Source: CAYNVS01 sp964400725
GTDB taxonomy: Bacteria > Myxococcota_A > SURF-8 > CAYNVS01
DNA length: 41,508 nucleotides
Assembly (NCBI GenBank): GCA_964400725.1
Contig: CAYNVS010000028.1
Span: 1-41,508, forward strand
Reading direction: 5' to 3'
In this document: piece after piece, positions 40,586-41,508 of the stretch
Numbering within the stretch: the first letter of the stretch is position 1
How the letters are laid out: the number at the start of each line of letters is the position of its first letter
Notes under the pieces: model-generated
Databases searched by the model: none
Seen by the model: the letters and a program-made list of their open reading frames with translations, nothing else
What the model was told of the DNA's origin: nothing
Position numbers and translations under genes: made by a program

Positions 40586-41508
40586 ATGCCGGTAAAAATT
40601 CTGCCGCCGGAACTGGCGAATAAAATCGCCGCCGGGGAGGTCGTCGAACGTCCCGCCAGCGCGGTCAAGGAACTGTTCGAGAACAGCCTTGACGCCGGCG
40701 CGACGGAAATAATCGTCTCGCTTCGCGACGCCGGAAAAGCTTTCATTTCCGTTTCAGACAACGGCTGCGGCATCCCCAAAGACGAGCTTTTTTTGGCGGT
40801 TATGCGGCACGCGACAAGCAAAATAAACGATGAGGACGACTTGTTCGCAATATCGTCGTACGGTTTCCGCGGAGAGGCTCTGCCTTCCATCGCGTCCGTT
40901 TCGCGCTTTAAAATAACAAGCCGCTCCCGCTCCGACTCGTCGGCGTCCTTCGTTGAAATAGAAGGCGGAATAACGACGGCGCAAGGCGAATGCGGCGCCC
41001 CATTCGGAACGCTCGTAGAGGCGAGCGACTTGTTTTACAACGTTCCGGCGCGTTTGAAGTTTTTAAAGAAAACGCCTACCGAACTTTCTCACGCCATCGA
41101 CGCCGTTACGCGGCTCGCGCTGTTAAAACCGGAGGTTCGCGTCGTCGTTTCGCACAACGGCTCGGAAATATTAAATCTTCCGTCCGCGCCGGACGCTCTT
41201 CGCAGGGCGGAAGCGGTCTTTGGCCGCGAAACGCGCAAGAACCTTTACGAGCTCAAGAGCGAAGTCGGCGAGGCGCGGATTTGGGCGTTAATCTCTCCGC
41301 CCGAAATCTTTAAAACCGCGGCGCAAAGCGCGTTCTATTTTTACGTCAACGGCCGGGCGGTTCGAGATAGAATTTTGCATCAGGCGGTTATTTCGGCTTA
41401 CGGCGAAACTCTGGAGCGCGGGAGATACCCGCTGGTCGCGCTTTCGCTTACGCTTCCGCCCGCCGACGTGGACGTAAACGTTCATCCGGCCAAGTCGGAA
41501 GTGCGCTT
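40586..41508 (+). CDS. mutL: DNA mismatch repair protein MutL (N-terminal part; runs off the window)
   Basis: 307 codons are visible, opening MPVKILPPELANKIAAGEVV. GHKL ATPase motifs: ELFENSLDAGA (motif I), DNGCGIP (motif II), YGFRGEALPSI (motif III), then the NVPARLKFLKK and VNGRAVRD landmarks of the MutL transducer domain, ending in VDVNVHPAKSEVR at the window edge. The ATPase half is complete; the dimerisation/endonuclease half is outside. MutL couples MutS to strand removal in mismatch repair. It starts 6 nt after the membrane-protein gene with a poor RBS (GGAAAAG further upstream), so it may depend on translational coupling. Confidence 0.97.
   Translation, partial: MPVKILPPELANKIAAGEVVERPASAVKELFENSLDAGATEIIVSLRDAGKAFISVSDNGCGIPKDELFLAVMRHATSKINDEDDLFAISSYGFRGEALPSIASVSRFKITSRSRSDSSASFVEIEGGITTAQGECGAPFGTLVEASDLFYNVPARLKFLKKTPTELSHAIDAVTRLALLKPEVRVVVSHNGSEILNLPSAPDALRRAEAVFGRETRKNLYELKSEVGEARIWALISPPEIFKTAAQSAFYFYVNGRAVRDRILHQAVISAYGETLERGRYPLVALSLTLPPADVDVNVHPAKSEVR

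Noticed and set aside
1..41508. CRISPR array, tRNA, rRNA, transposon or prophage genes
   Set aside because: I looked for regular direct repeats with spacers, cloverleaf-like GC-rich stretches and transposase or integrase motifs and saw none. The regular repeats present are protein-coding.

Overview
The window looks like one contig from an uncultured bacterium of deltaproteobacterial grade (Myxococcota/Bradymonadota-like or a neighbouring lineage). This placement is inferred, not proven. It rests on a minor-pilin operon with PilY1, an FHA-sigma54 activator next to a PP2C phosphatase fused to a cyclic-nucleotide-binding domain, EGF-like Cys-rich lipoproteins, and a recurring DC-x(2-4)-G-x-C type of Cys motif. 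Composition is moderate in GC, except for one AT-rich gene near 35.2-36.2 kb. No rRNA, tRNA, CRISPR array, transposase or integrase was seen.

Layout. (1) 1-23988, minus strand: one long block, read right to left as fimT/gspH-like, pilV-like, pilW-like, pilX-like, pilY1, a 190-aa secreted protein, then a giant secreted multidomain protein whose frame stays open for at least 5634 codons and leaves the window at base 1. (2) 23989-24356: divergent control region with a sigma54-type -24/-12 element facing the pilin genes, two perfect 12-bp direct repeats upstream of it, and a sigma70 promoter facing a small HTH-like protein at 24357. (3) 25050-25355: an RRM RNA-binding protein. (4) 25853-30702, plus strand: PP2C-cNMP phosphatase, TPR/outer-membrane-barrel-like protein, FHA-GAF-sigma54 activator, pyrimidine-dimer glycosylase. 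(5) 33420-30717, minus strand: FecR/TPR membrane protein, then rimO. (6) 33738-35157, plus strand: Cys-rich lipoprotein with an exact 41-residue cysteine ladder, then a single-domain PAS protein. (7) 36182-35166, minus strand: AT-rich orphan gene. (8) 38368-36283, minus strand: NAD-dependent epimerase/3beta-HSD-like gene, steroid 5-alpha-reductase-like gene, small membrane protein. (9) 38798 to the end, plus strand: GT-C-like membrane protein, then mutL running off the window.

The most unusual element is the pilin block. A minor-pilin/PilY1 cassette is followed by a very large surface protein built from recurring modules: WGGA unit, FN3-like, concanavalin/CBM-like, YAH unit, Cys/Trp or Ig-like units. 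A module set of about 1,200 residues recurs roughly three times. My working model is that the pilins and PilY1 prime a pilus, while the giant protein and its small secreted neighbour are surface or adhesive components. Expression would be switched by sigma54 through an enhancer-like repeat. The FHA-sigma54 activator encoded nearby is one candidate regulator, but nothing in the sequence links it to this promoter directly.
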